From the NCBI GenBank assembly GCA_013398955.1, contig VWPU01009501.1:124001-188000 (forward strand): a DNA stretch of 64,000 bases, read 5' to 3'. Origin of the DNA: Callaeas wilsoni (lineage: Eukaryota; Chordata; Aves; Passeriformes; Callaeidae). A program made the translations under genes and the position numbers. Shown here piece by piece: positions 48,632-61,150 of the stretch (position 1 is its first letter; each line of letters begins with the position of its first letter). Below the pieces are notes generated by a model. The model did no database searches. It was not told the DNA's origin and saw nothing but the letters and a program-made list of their open reading frames with translations.

Positions 48632-51600
48632 CATACAGCACAACAATGATATTTGTGGCAACATCTGCTTCAGATACAAAACAATGAGCTTAATACATGG
48701 TTGGGCCATCTTACCCTATAAAATTAGCACTTGTAATGAATTTTATGTCACTAGTAAGTAAAGAACATGCCACTGTTCTAGTTTGGATTCTCAGGAAATA
48801 AAAAACACCATACAAGAATGACTAGTGATCCCATTAGGATATGTTTTTATATAGCAGAAAGAGAACAAAGAAGGTTTTCTAGTTGCTTCATAATGATTGA
48901 CAGTTTCAAAGCACCAGTGAACTTGAGGATATTTCTGGCATGTTACAATTTTAACATTACTGTTTTGGGAAAATCGAAATGTTTGAAAATGCTTGATAGA
49001 GGAAGATAATTTTGTTTACATTCAACTCTATAAGCTGCTAAGAGAAATAGTTAAAATCATATTTAAAATAATCAGAATTTTTAAACGTCTCTGAAATGGT
49101 ATACTTAGCACATGAATAAAATCTCTAAAGAACAAAATTTCTGGGTTCTTTCTTCATATGTCTGTAGCATCAATAAGCAAATAATAAATTAATAGCCAGT
49201 ATTCAAAATTGATGGAGATATGCATTTCCAATTGTGTATTATTTTGTTAAAAATAACAGTTTCCGACCTAATTTGGGAGAAAATAAAATAGTACAAGATT
49301 ACATATGTGTACTGCATAATATCACAGAACTTCCTAATCTTTTACCGTGAAATCCTGGCTCTTTTCAAGTCAATCACAAAATCCATATTGCCTTTAGTTA
49401 CACCTGCATTTCAGCAAAATTTTAGTAGTAAAATCATGTTTAATTAAGCTTATACAACAGTCAGTGTTGATTATTTATATCAGAAAGTTTCTTCTAATAA
49501 TTTATACTGCAAACTTACAGCACTGACATCATTAAACCACACGAAAAAATTCAAACTTGCTAAACTTATTTTAGCTATAAGTAAAATTGTAGATATTAAT
49601 TAAAAATATGCCTTTTATATTTTTATGTATATCTATATTCCACCTTTTTATTATCATCCTATTGTACATAATAGTATTCTGTAATAATTAAGTAACTACA
49701 AATTTCCATACTGATTTCGAAACCAAGATTTCTGTACTAATGCTTTGAAGGATTTTGTGGAATACTTTTTTTGCACCTGAAAAGAATGGCAACAGCCACA
49801 GCAGTGAGGAAAATGGGGATTTGTAGCACACAGCAATCTTCCAGTTATTCTGCATATTTCAGCATTTGTTTCAGATGGTAAATATAAATTTCTCAAGCAC
49901 CTTGTTATCAATTTCTGTATTGATTCGGCCTTTTAGAAGATCAACATGTAGAAAAATAAAAAAAGAGGTCAGTGCTCAGCAGAAATGTACCCTCATTTAG
50001 AAGCCTAGATTCAGTGCAAATCAAATGACTGCAATTTATCCATGCATGGCATTGCCTAGCATTAATCTATCGTCAATTTTATAACTGGGAAGCAACTGTA
50101 AATGAATTACTGATTGATTTGTAAATTTTACTTAGAGAAATTTCCTTGCTCCTTCTAAAAATAATACTCTGTTTAATTTAGGGTTTCTGGGTTTGTTCAG
50201 TATATTAATTTTATTTAATGTGCTGGTCATCTTTAGACAGTTTTGCAGTGACACCCGTACCAAGGAAGCTGGGAACCCTTTTCAGTTCCTCAAGGCTTGC
50301 CCACTGCATATTGAGCTACCTGGCAGGAGGTACAGCATAAGCAACAGATTTCAACACGTATCAGCTATGGTCAAGAGATGAATCAGAATCCTATGGAATG
50401 CCAAGGATGCAGAGGGATTTGGCAGGCTGCGTTCAGAATATAACGGTTTTACTGTTTGTTCTGGTGGGCTCGCACCATCTACAATGTAAAGACTGACGGA
50501 TATTTAGAACTTTGGAAAGCTGTTGTGCCCACTTTCACCTTCCTGAAGACGTGAAAGAAAACCCAAAGTCCTCATTATGAGGGAAGCGCGGCATTGACTG
50601 TGGCTGTTGTTGGGTACCCGTTGTGTTAACCTTAGTAAGGACACCTAAGAAATCAATTGTGATATGCAGCCTACAAAAAAAACGCCCTTAGCAAAATATT
50701 GTAGGCAAGCACAGAGTGTTTGATTTGTCCATAAAAATCCTTGCATAGGTTCCATTAAAAGAATTTGGCATCCTGTTATTATCATAATAATTTAAGTAAA
50801 GAATAACAAAAAATCCTAACTCAGTCTGCACAACTAAACAAAAAACTACTCTCCCATAAGCACAAGTGGGTAGATTCAATGGGAACCTCTCTTTGGAAAG
50901 GAGCCTTGATGAGGGTCCTCAAATGATCTCTGGCTTAAGAGATGATCAGTGAGATTACCCGCACACGTAACCTCCTGCTGAAGATATGTAGCAGTAAGAC
51001 CTTGCTAGGGAGTTCTGAGGGAACAAATAGGTTCAGAGAAGTCCAGCTGGATAGATGTCTCACTTCATTTCAATAAGAATAGATTTGCATTTTCATTTTA
51101 TATCCTGCTCAAAAATGTACGCTTGACTCCAACTCTAACCTCCAGGATGAACTATTATCAGCAGTAGTAAATAAATAACTTGCCAGATATTATCACACAT
51201 TCTTGTGTCTAAGTATTTAGGTGTAAGATAAGTGTTAAGGTTTAAGAAAATACAAAATTTTCCTATGTACTGCAATATGGTAAACAAGGTATCCATGAAA
51301 TTCTCAGTGATAGATCCAGGGAGCTTCCTCCCCTTCCTTACTCTCTCTCTTGTTTTCCTTGGGACCTGGGAAGAAAACTAAAGCATGTATAATTCTGAAC
51401 TTAGTTCAGTGAAACCAAAGTGAATGGACTATACACAACTTCCAGTGAATGTCAGACTGTCTCTTAAAAAGTACAAAGTTATAGGTAAAACACTGAATGT
51501 ATTTGCAGGGTACAATCAAATTTTTTTGCCACAAATCTTGGCACAGAGATAAAAAGCATAACAGAAAGGTTTTCTGTATTAGAAAAAATTACAAGATAGA

Positions 51601-51828
51601 GTTTTCAAGAACAGTTTAGGTACAAAACGTGTATTTTTATCACTGTATTAAAAAAAGCCAGAAAAAGTTGAAGAAATCAAAACTTTTCCCAGCATAATAT
51701 ATTAACAAAGGAATATTTGCATGAAAAGCCCATAAATACACTCAACCTTAAGCTAAAGTTGCTGACAGAGGAAAAAAATAGAGCATTTCCTGGAACCAGG
51801 GTTGCCAATGTGTGCTTTATGGACTCAC
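48632..51828. other. A+T-rich non-coding DNA, no gene seen
   Basis: No interspersed repeat and no recognisable coding segment. The longest frames (49696-49911 minus, 50688-50879 minus) are unremarkable. Confidence 0.4.
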
Positions 51829-51895
51829 CTTGATTGTTTGTTATTTGTTGAGAGCTGATCGGAATCAGAATCAGATTCAGCCATCCTCTCTGGCC
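51829..51895 (-). other. Candidate first coding exon, minus strand
   Basis: On the minus strand, a 67-base segment follows a modest acceptor (AAACTACCTCAG) and ends at a strong donor (CAATCAAG then GTGAGTCC). It contains an ATG in good context (A at -3, G at +4; codon at 51884-51882). The frame reads MAESDSDSDQLSTNNKQS with two bases over. An acidic, serine-rich N-terminus is plausible, but the SDSDSD part comes from a short GAATCA repeat, so chance is likely. Not recognised. Confidence 0.15.
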
Positions 51896-54227
51896 CTGAG
51901 GTAGTTTGACCCAGGAACGGTAGTGGAGTAAGCCCAAATCAGAAAGAATGCTTTGTAACATTCACTGGTCAGTGATATACAAATGAAGTGGCACAAAACC
52001 CCCACTGCACACACACAGGCTTTCCAAAACAATACTTTATGATAGGACTTGAAAATGGAAGGTGGCCTTTGGCAAATAAAAAGGGGGCAACCATTCCAAA
52101 ACTAGAAGGGCAAATGGATGCAGGCACAAAAACAGCAACTGCAGAAATAACAGTTGAGGGTTTCCAGCCTATTGCAAAAGATGGTCCTTCTTGGAGTAAG
52201 TGGGTTTTGTGCTCAAGTGAATCACAAGAACAGGCCATTGAATATTTCCCTCTTGGTGCCACATCTGCACAACTGTTCTGTTGCGTGATTACAGATACAC
52301 CTCAACGATGAAGCACAAATCCCTAGAGGAAAAACTTTCCACTGCAGCTCTGTTCCAAGGCAGATTGCAGCCTGGTAATAGAAAAGGCAGAGCCGTAGAG
52401 TTGCCAGCATTTGACAAATCACAGTAAGTCTCTTTGCCTCAGTGAGATAGAGCAAGGAGAGCTCAACTGTCTGAATCTGTGGCATCTAATGAACAGGAAC
52501 ACAATTATCTCAAACTGTTAACAAAGAAAAAATTGTTTTTTCCGAAGCTGAATTTACTATGGGCTATTGCAGCTCATAACAAAAGTAAAGCTAAAACCTA
52601 GACAGGACTGAGCATATTTTTTATTTTTCCATTTGAAACCTGGGATTATTTCCTCCAGGCATTTGGAAGGACAATGCTAGCAGAACCCTGTTTGCCAGTA
52701 AAGCTCAGTTTTGGAAACCACCATCAGTCAGCATGAAAATGGGTCCAGTGGTATGGAAATGAGCTCATTACTATTATTTTTTTGCTGGCACTCGCACAAT
52801 TTGTGCTTTTAGAATTTTGAAAAGCGGGACATGAATTGCAAAGAAATAAATGAGTTAACAATATTAAACAGTCAGTAGCTAATTACTGAGCAATCCAAAC
52901 CTGCGTCTGGAATGACATGCTCAGACATCCAGCTGGACCTCAGGACATATGCTATCCTAGATCCTCACGCACAGCTCCCACTACTGTCAAACACTGCAGT
53001 GTCGGGTAAAAAGTTCAGTGCACAGATTAAAATATGTTCAGAGATGTATGTTTGTAGATACTTTAAAAAGAATAGTAAATATCTGCAATTTTCCAGTAAA
53101 ACGGAAGGATGAGAGCTGTACACAGCAAGGTAGGAAATCAGTCTGAATCATTGCTCTTGTTTCACTGTCATATTGCTTTGTTTGGAGCAGAAATGCCCAA
53201 TAAATCCAGGGCTGTTTCTTCTTCATAAGGAGGCTACTTACATAGATTTAAAATGTTACTTCATCCTAGTACCACATTTCAGCTGCCATAGATCACATTT
53301 GTAATTGTTCAATGTAAGAAATGAAGTTTATTATCTACTTATTGATCCCGAGGTATAATACTTGGCAGAAGGAAACATAAAGAAAATTCTAATATAATGT
53401 AGTAAGTTTTAATGGTGTAATTCCAAGGATAATAATATTGCTAAAAATATTATTCCCCTAAGTATGAAAAGTCATTTACCTTTAGCTCTAGGTTTCTTCT
53501 TGGTCCTAGCTAAAATATTAACTTTTAATTTATTTGAATTGTATTTCTTATCGTGTATTTTCCAGATAAAGACCACCTACATTAAAAAGTGTACATATGC
53601 TTAACTAAACCAGATATTCTATGGTATCTTCTTGTAACAATGAAGATTTCATTAAGTATATTCTTCAGTGGTATGATTTCCTACATTTATGTCATATTAT
53701 CTTGCATATAAAAAAAAAACCCCATCATAAATAAATTTCAAAATAATTCAGGGAAATCTTTAAAAAATATAGGTATCTGATTTTCATTTGCAGAAACACA
53801 TTTGCTTACACATGTTGCACTTACAAATTATTTCAGCCTGGATCAGTGATTTGGTGTTGATCAAACAGATCCAATGTTGTAAATTTGCTGGTGATCACAG
53901 TCATGCAATCAGTTGCAATAAGGCAGAGGAATCTGCAAGTATAGAATGATTCCCAGGAACTGAGCCAATGCCCTGCACTTCTTTTGGATATTTAGTTGTT
54001 ACTCTGATGGGCTTAAAATTCTGGCCAGAAAGCAAATATTTTGTGAGTTTTTCATGAAGAAAGACTGAAGTGGCAGGACTAAAAGCACCCAGCAACTTAC
54101 ATCAAGACTTGTTTACATGATGCTTTCAAACATTTTTAATTCTTACTCATGCAAACAATACACAAATGTGGTCACATAACTAGATTTAAATAAGAGACAT
54201 TTAAACAACTAAGAATTAAAGCAACTA
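51896..54227. other. Non-coding DNA with one weak exon candidate
   Basis: Apart from the segment at 52019-52195 nothing was recognised. 52222-52485 and 52912-53226 carry short frames on both strands without recognisable similarity. Confidence 0.4.
52019..52195 (+). other. Weak candidate exon, open frame with splice-like edges
   Basis: The segment starts after CACACACACAG (a weak acceptor with few T) and ends at a good donor (TTGGA then GTAAGTGG). It is open for 58 codons with varied composition (for example FPKQYFMIGLENGRWPLAN near its start). Its first two bases would complete the split codon left by 26178-26244, giving AGC (serine). The opposite strand is also open for 97 codons here, which weakens the coding argument. 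Not recognised. Confidence 0.15.
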
Positions 54228-54843
54228 GAATGATAGAATCCTTTAGGTGGGAAAAGACCTGTAAGATCTTCAAGTCCAACCACTAATCCAGCACTGCCAA
54301 ATCTGCCAGAAAACGATGTCCCTAAGTGTCACATCTACATGTCTTTTAAATAACTTCAGTAATGGTGACTCCACACGTTCTTGGGCAGCCTATTCCAATG
54401 CTTGACAACTCTTTCTGTGAATAAATTTCCCCCAATAACCAAACTACCCTGTCGCAATTTGAGGCAATTTTCTCTCATCCTATCCCATGCTACCTGGGAG
54501 AAGAGACCCACTCTTACACCGCCACAACCTCTTTTCATGGAGTTGTAAAGAATGACGAGGAATCCCCTCAGCCTCCTTTTCTCCAGGCTAAGTACCCCAG
54601 GTAAACACCCCAGCAGCTCCCTCAGCCGCTCCTCACAGGACTTGTGCTCCAGACCCTTCCCCAGCTTTGTTGCCCTTCTCTGGACACGCTCCAGCACCTC
54701 AGTGTCTCTTGTATCGAGGGGCCCAAAACTGAGCACAGGATTCGCGCTGCAGCCTCTCCGGTGCTGAGTACAGGGGGATGGTCCTTGCTCTAGTCCTGCT
54801 GGGTACACTATTTCTAGTACGAGCCAGGATACCATTGGCCTAG
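54228..54843 (-). mobile_element. CR1 LINE fragment with RT C-terminal remnant
   Basis: 3' end at 54228 with the tail type GAATCCTTTAGGTGGGAAAAGACC. The minus-strand frame 54356-54847 contains TEVLERVQRRATKLGKG, CEERLRELLG and [16 protein letters not shown], the conserved stretch from the end of the RT to the end of ORF2. A small tandem duplication within it (GTACCCCAGGTAAACACCCC, about 54591) is unusual for the family. 5'-truncated near 54843. Confidence 0.95.
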
Positions 54844-57800
54844 TCAAAGCAGAAGCTCATAAAGGACAAAATATCATAGTAGAAAGATTTGGGTTATACA
54901 TTTTAAATTCCTTCACAGAAAATAAATATTCCTTCATATACAGCTATATTAAGGACCTGGTAGCATCATTTAAGAACAAATCCTCTATGATTTGGACTAA
55001 TATTTTTCATGCAGTTAGTCAACACTGTATCTGTGAAATGTGAATTCAAAATAAAGATTATTATACTAGGTGAAAGCTGGATATTTACACATTTGCTTCC
55101 CATATTCATTAAACATTTTCATGCAAAAAACAGTAAAGAAATATCCCATGGAAGGCTGATATCCTAAGCAACTCACTTTCCACTTTAGGAGGAATCTCAG
55201 TGATCATTGTGAGCCTTATTATTGCTTTATTTGTGGGAATTACTAGCTCTTGAATTGTTCTGTTGCAAATCTGAAACGTGCAATAATTTATATTACAGTA
55301 ATATTTAATAGAGAACTGAGAATTCTGAGATAGTTTACAAGTGGAGCTACTATTACACTTCCTGTAACATCTTTCCATTAAAAAGTTAACAAACTGGATA
55401 AATTGCTTTGTGACAATGTTTCTTTTCAAAACCTGCTATTTCCATGCAGCAAAACATGAATGCTATATACCATACCAGTATTAGTCTGTTTCAAAATACT
55501 GCTTTTCTCCCCCAAAAGTTTATGATATACATACATAGTCTGCGTTCTATTGCACTAATTCATGCTATAATAACCTAACAAATCAAGGAACTTTAAAAAC
55601 CTCACACAAATATATGTGCGTTTGTGCGGGAACAAAATCAGACATTCTTCAAACTCCATGCAACCATAATAAATTTGTAGATTGTAAAATGTCATGTGTA
55701 GCAGATATTATTAATTTGAAAGGGAAAATAATTTCACATTTCTAAATAGAACATGTGTTTACTTAAAAATTACATTATAATTACATCATTTTGTCCTCCC
55801 TGTTAGTTATGCATACCCATAGAGAAACCTGGGGACAAATCTGCAAAATACATGACAAAAATGTAAATGATATCTGGCATTCCTTGATTTACTTGAAAGT
55901 TATTATAAAAGTTGCAATAGCTAAAAGGTATTGATTTTTAAAATAAATGTGTACTTTAAAGGTGACAGTGTGCAGTAAAGCATAAGTATAAATTTGAATT
56001 ATCTATTGCTTTATTATAAATCATCAAATGCAGTTATTAATTATGGCATTCAATGGTTTTATAGCCATTTTCACATATCTTCAAAAAGTATATTAATAGT
56101 TGATAATAAAACTGGAAGTAGATACTACATATAGTATATTTCCGAAATATACATTTTTGAGTGAGTATGTTCATAATCCATTGAATATAGGATATTACTT
56201 TTGCAGTAGATGTAGCTAGGATTCTTCTCAGAAAAAAAAAAAGGACTTTTAAGAAACACAAATTCTGAAGTCTGAAGTATCATGTACTACATAGTTGCCA
56301 TTGCTTAGGACTGACGCAACTTGACTCAGAAGGCAAAAGTATTCTTTTATTTGAGATGAACTTTTCGATTCCATTTTCCGCCCTATTCAAAAAGTCACGT
56401 TGAATATCTAGATCTTTTGCTTCAAACTTCCACCCTGAACTGCAGGTGAATGAAATGAAATCCAGCCTGTTGACTGTACAAAAGAAAGGTATGTGGACAA
56501 AAGGCAGCAGATAAAAATTCGCTTCTCAGTGGAATATGTGCAGAACCAGTAAAAAAAAGCTCACTTTATGGTAGTTTTGATTACTAATTCACTCATGTGG
56601 GTAAGTGAAGGACATCTTATGAACCTTGTTTGTCTTGCATATTCTTGCCAGCTTGCCAAGCATATCTAGGCTCAGGAGTTCCTCCAGTCTGGAGCACAGG
56701 CTTCAACCACCTGAACCTGCATTTGCAGCAGATGAACTGGGAGTGTGCCTGTTTGGGATGTGCTCTGGAATAATTTCGTGACCGTTACTCACTTGGTGAG
56801 TAGTTTGGGAACAGAGTGAACATGCTAAAGCAGTTGCCTGCATGAGGAGGAAAAGATCTGCATCCTGCAGCTTGGAGATTTGTCAAATAGGACCCTACCA
56901 CAGGACAACTGGGTTTTCTTGGCAGATGCTTGTACTCTGCGCAAACATCTTGGTGACAGTACAAAGTGCCCTCAAATTTAAAGGCCACCAACGAAAGATG
57001 TTTCTGTGGTCCTATTCAGAAATTAGTTTATAATTTGTTTATTATATATAGCAAAATATATGCTTTGATTTCAACGAGTGTTATAAAGTAAGGTCCCTTT
57101 TAAACGAACCCCGAACCAAAAATGATGCACAGGGCATAATGTTTACCTTCATAGAGAAAGACAGAAGAATTAATTCCTGACTGTACTCATAATCTCCTCT
57201 GCAGGAAGTATTAGAACATCCTCAAAGATATTTAGATTGCTGACACGCATTTTCTAACGAGCCTGTTTGTGATCATCAGCACTTAGATAAAGCCTTCAGA
57301 AAGGACAGAAGTAAATGGATTTTTTTATACTCTACTTTATTTCATGAATTATGGATTTTATAAAAATACATTATTTTTCACACTATGTATCTTGAGAAGC
57401 TTTAAAACATTGCATAATTTGCATCTTGGATAATGAAATTTTCATTAATAAATATATAAATCATAAATCATTTATTCATACAGTGTAATGTAGCAGTTTA
57501 TTACATACTGCTTGACTTTTGTAATCAGGGAATCCCCTGATGAAAAAATAACACAATATTAATTACCAGCACCATCTGTGCTAAACAATAGGAAAAACAA
57601 TATTTTAATACAATGACTTCATGCATGTCAGTTATCTTCAACATTAAACCCTGCAGTTTTGTTGATGGGGTTTACCTTCTACTCATTTAAATAACTGATG
57701 TTCTTACAAAGGTTAAAACTATGAATAAATGAATTAAAATTAAATATAATGAAAAATACCAATAGATACAGCATGGATCAAGTTCATTCATCAAGTAAGT

Positions 57801-58950
57801 GACTATACAGGTATAGATACACCTATATTTACACATGTATTTTTAAATTTCCCTGCAAATATTTCCAACAAAATTATTATTTACATGCTTATTACTCTCA
57901 GAAGACTAATGTTCAACTTCTAAGAGTTGAGGGGGTTTTGTGATTTTTTTTTTGTGGATTTGTTTTTAAATTAACATAATTCTAAATACATAATCCTTAA
58001 AACATAAATATCTACTTGTCAGTATTGTGAATGTAAGTGGTTTTGATGCACACAAAAATATTTAAGGTGCATTTAGTATTCCGGATGTGTGAATTCAGGT
58101 GAGTTTGCTTTCTCTCAATATAATAGCAAAGATGTTACTCTTATACATCCAGGTGCTGATTGTGTTTAATGATTTAGTGAGCTTAAAAAGTATGCTAGCT
58201 AAATCAAAGCTACACCTATGAATATATTTCCTTCTGGAAAAATTCTGCCATAGGAACCAGCCACAGGTATTAGGATGAGGACAGCATTCAAATTCACTGA
58301 TTGAGTTTGCCATGAGAAAATCTTAAACACAGATTCCTTATTTTCAAAGTGCCTTACCTATACCCATGCCCATATCACCAATGTTCATCATCCTTCTCTC
58401 TGCACAATCTTATTATTTATTTACTTCTGACACAATAATTTTCTTCCAGTAAATTGTCATCCAGTTCTAATTATATTTAAGCATATTCCAATTACCAGAA
58501 GTGGTTTTTTCAATATCTATCATATATTGAGGTTGTCTATTAACTTTCATCTTTCCCCATAACATCTGTTTTAATTTTTCAGTACTTCAAGACTCCATTG
58601 GCATTCAGGGCCTTCAAAGGTACATGTCAGAATGCTACGAAACCACAGTAGGCTGTGTCCCAGAAGAGTGCTTTTATTTCTGCATGCATATGCTTTTGGT
58701 GACAATTAAGCAGGTTTCTTATTAAGAATTTTCACTTGTTGACATACACACTTTCATAAGTATTGTGTATAACATTGTTTGCAGGAATTTACCTGAGAGG
58801 AGACAGTAATGAGACTCCCAAAGCTTTAGGAACTGCCCAGAGCATTTTTTTACCATAATAAAAATTAAATGCTTATTTACCGTCATCAGCTCACCTACTG
58901 AAAGGTAGTGTGAATTATCCCAGCCCCCAGGCAATCTGCTTTTCCCAGGC
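54844..58950. other. A+T-rich non-coding DNA, no gene seen
   Basis: About 4.1 kb without a recognised repeat. 57380-57600 is dense in TAAT, ATTA and AACAATAGG-type words and could be another conserved element, but the signal is weak in such A+T-rich sequence. The longest frame (55109-55429 minus, 106 codons) is unrecognised. Confidence 0.4.
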
Positions 58951-59000
58951 CTCCAGTGAGATAAACATTATTCTCCTCCAGTGAGATAAACATTATTCTC
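58951..59000. repeat. Perfect 25-bp tandem duplication
   Basis: Two identical adjacent copies of a 25-base unit beginning CTCCAGTGAGATAAACATTA lie at 58951-58975 and 58976-59000. Perfect identity in decayed surroundings suggests a recent event, or an assembly artefact. Confidence 0.95.
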
Positions 59001-59133
59001 CAGCAGTGTATATGCACTTGACTGTTCCAAAGGCAGGCTGCTCCCTGCTCTCTGCATGGTGTCCTACCCATCCTGCAGCTGGCTGATTTTCAGTCTTTTC
59101 CATACCAGACGTGGAGAGCCACGGCATTGGCTT

Positions 59134-59532
59134 AGAATCACGGAATTGTTTAGGTGGGAAAAGACCTCTCAGATCTTCGAGTCCAACCAACCACCAGTAA
59201 ATCATGTCCCAAAGGGCCACATACCTCCAGGGATGGTGACTCCACCACCCCTCTGAGCAGTCTGTTCCAATGCTTGACAACCCTTTCTGTGAAGAAATTC
59301 TTCCTTTTGTCCAACCTGAACCTGCTCTGGCACAGCCTGAGGCCATTTCCTCTTGTCCTGTCACTGGCTATCTGTGAGAAGAGCCTGATTCCTACCTGGC
59401 TACAGCCTCCTTTCAGGGTCTTGTAGAGAGTGATAAGGTCACTTCTGAGACTCCTTTTCTCCTGGCTAAACACTCCCAGCTGCCCCAGACATTCCTCACA
59501 CGACTCACTCTCCAGACCCTTCATCAGCCTTA
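59134..59532 (-). mobile_element. CR1 LINE 3' fragment
   Basis: 3' end AGAATCACGGAATTGTTTAGG then TGGGAAAAGACC. The minus-strand frame 59150-59587 shows [31 protein letters not shown] and [15 protein letters not shown], the distal ORF2 segment. Truncated near 59532, upstream of the RT C-terminal motifs. Same tail type as the copies at 38577, 54228 and 62893. Confidence 0.94.
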
Positions 59533-60938
59533 CTGAAGGAGATGATGGTTTTGCAGACATCTGCCTTGTGCTAGAGTTGACTGACAAGCCAAGGAAACCT
59601 TTCAGACAGAACCATAATTCTCTTTAATGCTCTGTATTAGAAACAAAAGTATACAGGAAGGCTTTGCACTTTTGAACTGTGACATACTGGTACTCAGCAA
59701 ATAACAATACTTCATTGTGACATCTCCAGATACTGTCTCAGGGATTCTGTAGCCTCTTGCTGTCAGTGGATTCATGTACAAGCTAAATCCATTCAGGTAT
59801 TCATCTCCTTACCAGGGCTATCTTGGTCTGCTACAAAAGTTGCAAATCTCATCAGATACTCCCTAGGGACAACTAAGCATTGCAAATTCTGTCTAATTTC
59901 TTTTTCTTCCTCATTTTGATGTATGCTTGTGGCCACTGCTCCATTTCCATATCAATAACTCTTTTCTTGAACCAGCCTGGCTGTTCTTCCCTCCAAGTGT
60001 TTTCTGGGGATCATTGAAAAGATTTATTTCTCGTTTGCAACCTAACAGTTTTCTCAGTTGTGAGCATGACTCCAGGCTGATATCTACTTCCATACCTGTA
60101 TAACTCATAGCTTCTCACATTTCATGTTACCATGATTTTCCTTAATTTATTAATTAAAGGGGACCTCCTCAGAATGATTGTTCAGATTCTTACCTTTTTT
60201 TCTTCTCAAAGACAATGTTCTACTCCAGTTTGCCCAAGTTTGTGCTATTCAGTGCTCACTTTTCCCAGTGTCAGTCCAGACTGCAAATGGACCATTATGT
60301 AGAATTCACTTATTGCTGTTAGTGATTAGGTGACTTCCTGCTGCCTGTACTTCATTATTTCCTCTTACTCTCTTAGACCTAAGTGCTTCTTCTGGCAACA
60401 GTAGTTTCCTCACACATGCAGATCATTTCTATGGCTCTCTATATTTAAATTCTTCTTATCTCATTCCAATATATTATTACAGGCAGTTTTACTCTTGCCT
60501 ATATAACATATTTTTCCCTTTTTAGTGGTGACTTCTGTTATATGTCAAGGCTTTTGTTCTGAGGATTTTCAGGTCTCCTCCATTCTCTTTTCAATGTATT
60601 TCTACTCTCAGACACTTACTTCCCCTTGCTCTTTTCTTTTTGGTTGTTCCTTCCTCTCAGTTGATCAATAATTATCTTCAAAATATTATTGTAATTGTTC
60701 ATCTTTTTCTAATCTTCAATGATTTCTCCCCATCATTATTTCTCTACCTTGCTTGACTAGGCAAATTCAGAATCTTAGGCCCTCCACTCAACACCACTGG
60801 AAAAAAATATTTTGTCTCTATTGAGACAATCTTTCAATGGTGTTCCAGTGAATCAACTCATACAGTTTGCTTTTCAGCCCTTAGTTTAATTTATCCATTG
60901 TCTTCTTCATTCTTCCTTGCTACTCATATTCTCTGCTT
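59533..60938. other. Non-coding DNA, pyrimidine-rich in its second half
   Basis: From about 60170 to 60780 the plus strand is noticeably rich in T and C (many CTTT, TTCC and TCTC words), less strictly than 14986-15450. No gene or LINE was recognised. Confidence 0.5.
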
Positions 60939-61150
60939 AGAACCATAGAATGGTTTGAGTTGGAAGGGACTTTAAGGATCATTTAGCTCCAACCCCACTG
61001 CCATGGACAGGGACACCTCCCCCTAGACCAGGTTGCTCAAAGCCTCATGCAGCCTGGCTTTGAACACTTCCAGAGATGGAGCATCCACAGCTTCTCTGGG
61101 CAACCTGTGCCAAGGCCTCGCCACCCTTGCAGTAAAGAATTTCTTCCATA
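60939..61150 (-). mobile_element. CR1 LINE 3'-end fragment
   Basis: 3' end AGAACCATAGAATGG, TTTGAGTTGGAAGGGAC, TTTAAGGATCATTTAG. It continues to GCAGTAAAGAATTTCTTCC and stops at about 61150. The minus-strand frame 61023-61223 contains KFFTARVARPWHRLPREAVD, the last residues of ORF2. Very short 5'-truncated copy. Confidence 0.94.
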
